Made by a program: the position numbers and the translations under genes. From Hyphomicrobiales bacterium (GTDB taxonomy: Bacteria > Pseudomonadota > Alphaproteobacteria > Rhizobiales > Xanthobacteraceae), in NCBI GenBank assembly GCA_026400425.1, contig JAPLPC010000003.1:1-16418 (forward strand): a stretch of DNA of 16,418 nt, read 5' to 3'. Of this stretch, positions 14,016 through 16,418 are shown piece by piece. The stretch's first letter is position 1. Each line of letters starts with the position of its first letter. The notes below the pieces were generated by a model that made no database searches, was not told where the DNA came from, and saw nothing but the letters and a program-made list of their open reading frames with translations.

Positions 14016-16283
14016 CTACAACGACAGGCCTTCGGCGTCGGCGAATTCGGTGAGTTTCTGCCGGATCGAAATGCTGCCGGACGGCGCGTCGAGCCATTTT
14101 GCCATGGCGGCTTCGGCCTTCTTCGCGTCGAGGTCCAGGATCAAGGCCTTGACCGGACCGTGTGCCGTCGCGGAGAGCGACAGATTGCGGTAGCCGAGCG
14201 CCACCAGCGCCAATGCGCCGATCGGTTGCGAGGCCATCTCGCCGCACAGCGACACATAGCGTTTGGCGGCGTTGCCCTTCTGCACGATTTCGCGCAACAC
14301 GCGCAGGATCGGCGCCGACAGCGTGTCGAAGCGATCCGAGACCTTCGAGTTTCCGCGATCGACCGCGAACAGGAACTGAAACAGATCGTTGGAGCCGACC
14401 GAGACGAAATCGACCTTCTTCAGCAATTCGTCGAGCTGATAGACGAGGGCGGGCACCTCGATCATGGTGCCGACGTCGATGCGCTCCGGCAGCGCATGGC
14501 CGTGCTGGCGCAGATAGGTCAGTTCGCGCTCGATGATCGCCTTGGCCTGATCGAATTCGGCGACTTCCGAAATCATCGGGAACATGATGCGCAGCGCGCG
14601 TCCGCCGCCGGCGCGCAACAGCGCGCGAATCTGGCCGCGTAGCAGACCAGGGCGATCGAGGCCGAGGCGGATCGCGCGCCAGCCGAGCGCCGGGTTTTCC
14701 TCGACCACGGTGTCCATATAGGGCAACGCCTTGTCGCCGCCGATATCGAGCGTGCGGAACGTCACCGGTTTCGATCCTGCGGCATCGAGCACGGCGCGAT
14801 AGAGCTGCAGCTGATCGCTGGAGCGCGGCAGGCTTTCACCGACCATGAATTGGAGTTCGGTCCGGAACAGGCCGATGCCTGCCGAGCCGGTGTCGTCGAT
14901 ATGGGGCAGGTCGATGATCAGGCCGGCATTGATCAAAAGATCGATGTGCACGCCGTCCTTCGTCACGCAGGGCTTGTCGCGCAGCGCCGAATACTGCGCC
15001 TGCCGGCGGGCGCGAAAACGGACGCGCTCGGCATAGGCGGATTCGATTTCCTGCGACGGGCGGATATAGATCGAACCGGAGGTGCCATCGACGATGACCG
15101 CATCGCCGGGATCCGCAATGCCCGGCGCATTGGCGACTTCGCCGATGGCGGGAATGCCGAGCGCGCGCGCCACGATCGAGACGTGCGAATTCGCCGTACC
15201 TTCTTCCAGCACCAGGCCGCGCAATTTCTTGCGGTCGTAGTCGAGCAGTGCGGCAGGGCCCATCGCACGCGCGATCAGGATCGCATTGTCCGGCATCTGC
15301 TCGCGCGACGGCGCGTGATCCTGTCCGACCAGCTGGCGCATCAGGCGATGGCCGAGATCCTCGAGATCGTGCAGGCGGTCGCGCAGATAGGGATCGGTCG
15401 AGCGCAGCATGCGGGCGCGGGTATCGGACTGCACGCGTTCGACCGCGGCTTCCGCCGTCAAACCCGTGGCAACGGCTTCGTGCAGCTTGTGCGACCAGCC
15501 GTGGTCATTGGCGAACATGCGATAGGCTTCGAGCACGTCGCGATGCTCGCCGCTCTCGGCCACGTCGCCGCGCTCCAGCATGCGGTCGAGATCGGAGCGC
15601 AGCTTGGTCAGCGCCGTATCCAGCCGCTTGATCTCTTTCGGCAGGTCTTCGGCGATGTAATTGGTGATGACAACGCGCGGCTCGTGCAGCACGACGTGAC
15701 CGAGCGCGATACCTTCGGACAGGATGGCGCCGGTCTTGTGGATCGAATGCCGTGCAGCCGGCTCGGCGCCAGGTTGGGCCAGCGAGGACAGTTCGCCGGA
15801 GGCGATCATCTCCGCCAGCACCATGGCCGTGGTCTGCAGCGCCTCGACTTCCTCCTCGACATAAGTGCGCTTGGCGCGGTTCTGCACCACCAGCACGCCG
15901 AGCGTATTGCCGGCGCGCAGAATCGGCACGCCGAGGAACGAGTGATAGATCTCTTCGCCGGTTTCCGGGCGGAACGCGAAAGCCGGATGGCTTTGGGCGT
16001 CGTTGAGATTCAACGGATTCGCTTCCGAAGCGACGAGGCCGACCAGGCCTTCATGCGCGTTCAGCACGGTGCGATGCACGGCCTCGCGGTTGAGGCCTTC
16101 GGTGGCATAGAGTTCGAGGGTGTTGTCGATGCGCAGCACGTAAGTGGAGCAGACTTCGGCCACCATATTGGCTGCGATCAGCACCACGATCTTGTCGAGA
16201 CGCTCCTGAGCGCTGACCTGCTCCGCCATGACTTCACGGAGCCGTCTCAGCAAGACTCGGGGGCCGCCCGACGCGCTCCGCAT
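14016..16283 (-). CDS. ptsP: Phosphoenolpyruvate-protein phosphotransferase, nitrogen PTS enzyme I (EI-Ntr)
   Basis: 755 residues, normal for EI-Ntr. It takes phosphate from PEP and passes it to NPr, starting the regulatory nitrogen PTS; it acts in the cytoplasm. A GAF domain fills about residues 25-165 (GVPILRAGNTLGVLVVQN). The EI N-terminal helical part follows (about 180-330), then the phosphohistidine domain with His367 in TANSHVSIVARALGIPA. The PEP-binding barrel has GLFRTELQFM (471-480), RTLDIGGDK (510-518), ENPALGWRAIR (529-539), IMFPM, EVPA, GSNDL and the catalytic Cys680 in LCGEMA. The N-terminal GAF domain marks it as PtsP and not sugar-PTS enzyme I. ATG 16283 is supported by GGGAGG upstream. 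It is the first visible gene of the ptsP-prfA-prmC run. Confidence 0.98.
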   Translation of the reverse strand: MRSASGGPRVLLRRLREVMAEQVSAQERLDKIVVLIAANMVAEVCSTYVLRIDNTLELYATEGLNREAVHRTVLNAHEGLVGLVASEANPLNLNDAQSHPAFAFRPETGEEIYHSFLGVPILRAGNTLGVLVVQNRAKRTYVEEEVEALQTTAMVLAEMIASGELSSLAQPGAEPAARHSIHKTGAILSEGIALGHVVLHEPRVVITNYIAEDLPKEIKRLDTALTKLRSDLDRMLERGDVAESGEHRDVLEAYRMFANDHGWSHKLHEAVATGLTAEAAVERVQSDTRARMLRSTDPYLRDRLHDLEDLGHRLMRQLVGQDHAPSREQMPDNAILIARAMGPAALLDYDRKKLRGLVLEEGTANSHVSIVARALGIPAIGEVANAPGIADPGDAVIVDGTSGSIYIRPSQEIESAYAERVRFRARRQAQYSALRDKPCVTKDGVHIDLLINAGLIIDLPHIDDTGSAGIGLFRTELQFMVGESLPRSSDQLQLYRAVLDAAGSKPVTFRTLDIGGDKALPYMDTVVEENPALGWRAIRLGLDRPGLLRGQIRALLRAGGGRALRIMFPMISEVAEFDQAKAIIERELTYLRQHGHALPERIDVGTMIEVPALVYQLDELLKKVDFVSVGSNDLFQFLFAVDRGNSKVSDRFDTLSAPILRVLREIVQKGNAAKRYVSLCGEMASQPIGALALVALGYRNLSLSATAHGPVKALILDLDAKKAEAAMAKWLDAPSGSISIRQKLTEFADAEGLSL

Positions 16284-16357
16284 ATGCCCACACCTCCCAC
16301 GAGGCCAACGCCCGGAAAAACCTGGCGCTGGCGCTAAGCCTCAGAAATCAATAGCAT

Positions 16358-16383
16358 TTGCGCAGTCGCAAACAAGGTGCGAC
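16358..16383. promoter_or_regulatory. Overlapping inverted repeats upstream of ptsP
   Basis: TTGCG-CAGT-CGCAA (16358-16371) overlaps GTCGCA-N7-TGCGAC (16365-16383). They lie 75-100 bases upstream of the ptsP start, in sequence that is not coding on the minus strand. They may be an operator or alternative hairpins in a leader. Recognisable promoter boxes are weak. Confidence 0.35.
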
Positions 16384-16418
16384 CGCTGAAACCGATTCAG
16401 ATTGTCCGAAACGGCGTC

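Noticed and set aside
14850..16337. A 495-codon open frame on the plus strand
   Set aside because: It lies fully antisense to ptsP, which has every EI-Ntr motif. Its composition (His, Gln, Arg, Gly-rich) is that of a high-GC shadow frame.

Overview
The window looks like a piece of chromosome from an alphaproteobacterium of the Bradyrhizobium / Afipia / Rhodopseudomonas group (Nitrobacteraceae). Three things suggest this: high GC, a ptsP-prfA-prmC-DUF4167 run typical of Rhizobiales, and several small exported or basic proteins of types common there. This placement is inference from gene content; no taxonomic marker gene is present. I see no CRISPR array, prophage, transposase or integrase.

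Region 1-3100 is lipid or acyl-CoA metabolism. Two adjacent acyl-CoA dehydrogenase genes lie on the minus strand: an upstream divergent subunit and a downstream canonical one that runs off the left edge. They are transcribed away from a plus-strand SDR oxidoreductase. A perfect 13-bp hairpin separates the SDR from a minus-strand pair, yidB-like then GlsB/YeaQ-like, which has a near-consensus EcfG-type (general stress) promoter. Divergent to that pair is a ketopantoate-reductase gene whose 3' end is cut short by an apparent out-of-frame deletion.

Region 5014-8000 starts with a 650-bp stretch with no credible gene. It continues with a small lysine-rich DNA-binding-like protein, a tiny secreted protein, a CAP-domain protein whose start sits in 15-bp tandem repeats, and a convergent cysteine-containing exported protein. 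Another gene-poor stretch precedes tRNA-Arg(CCT). After the tRNA come a VanZ-like membrane protein, a CoA-type Nudix hydrolase and a secreted protein with a lysozyme-like motif pattern.

Region 10700-16418 is the housekeeping block, all on the minus strand: ptsP (enzyme I of the nitrogen PTS), prfA (release factor 1), prmC (the methylase of the RF1 GGQ glutamine) and a DUF4167 protein with an asparagine-run N-terminus. prfA and prmC overlap as GTGA.

The most striking observation is that prmC is broken here. The SAM-binding GTGSG motif and the catalytic NPPY motif lie in different frames, and about 30 residues between them are missing. Together with the cut-short ketopantoate reductase, this gives two frame-disrupting deletions in 16 kb. 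They may be real gene decay or assembly errors. I found no clear new multi-gene system.
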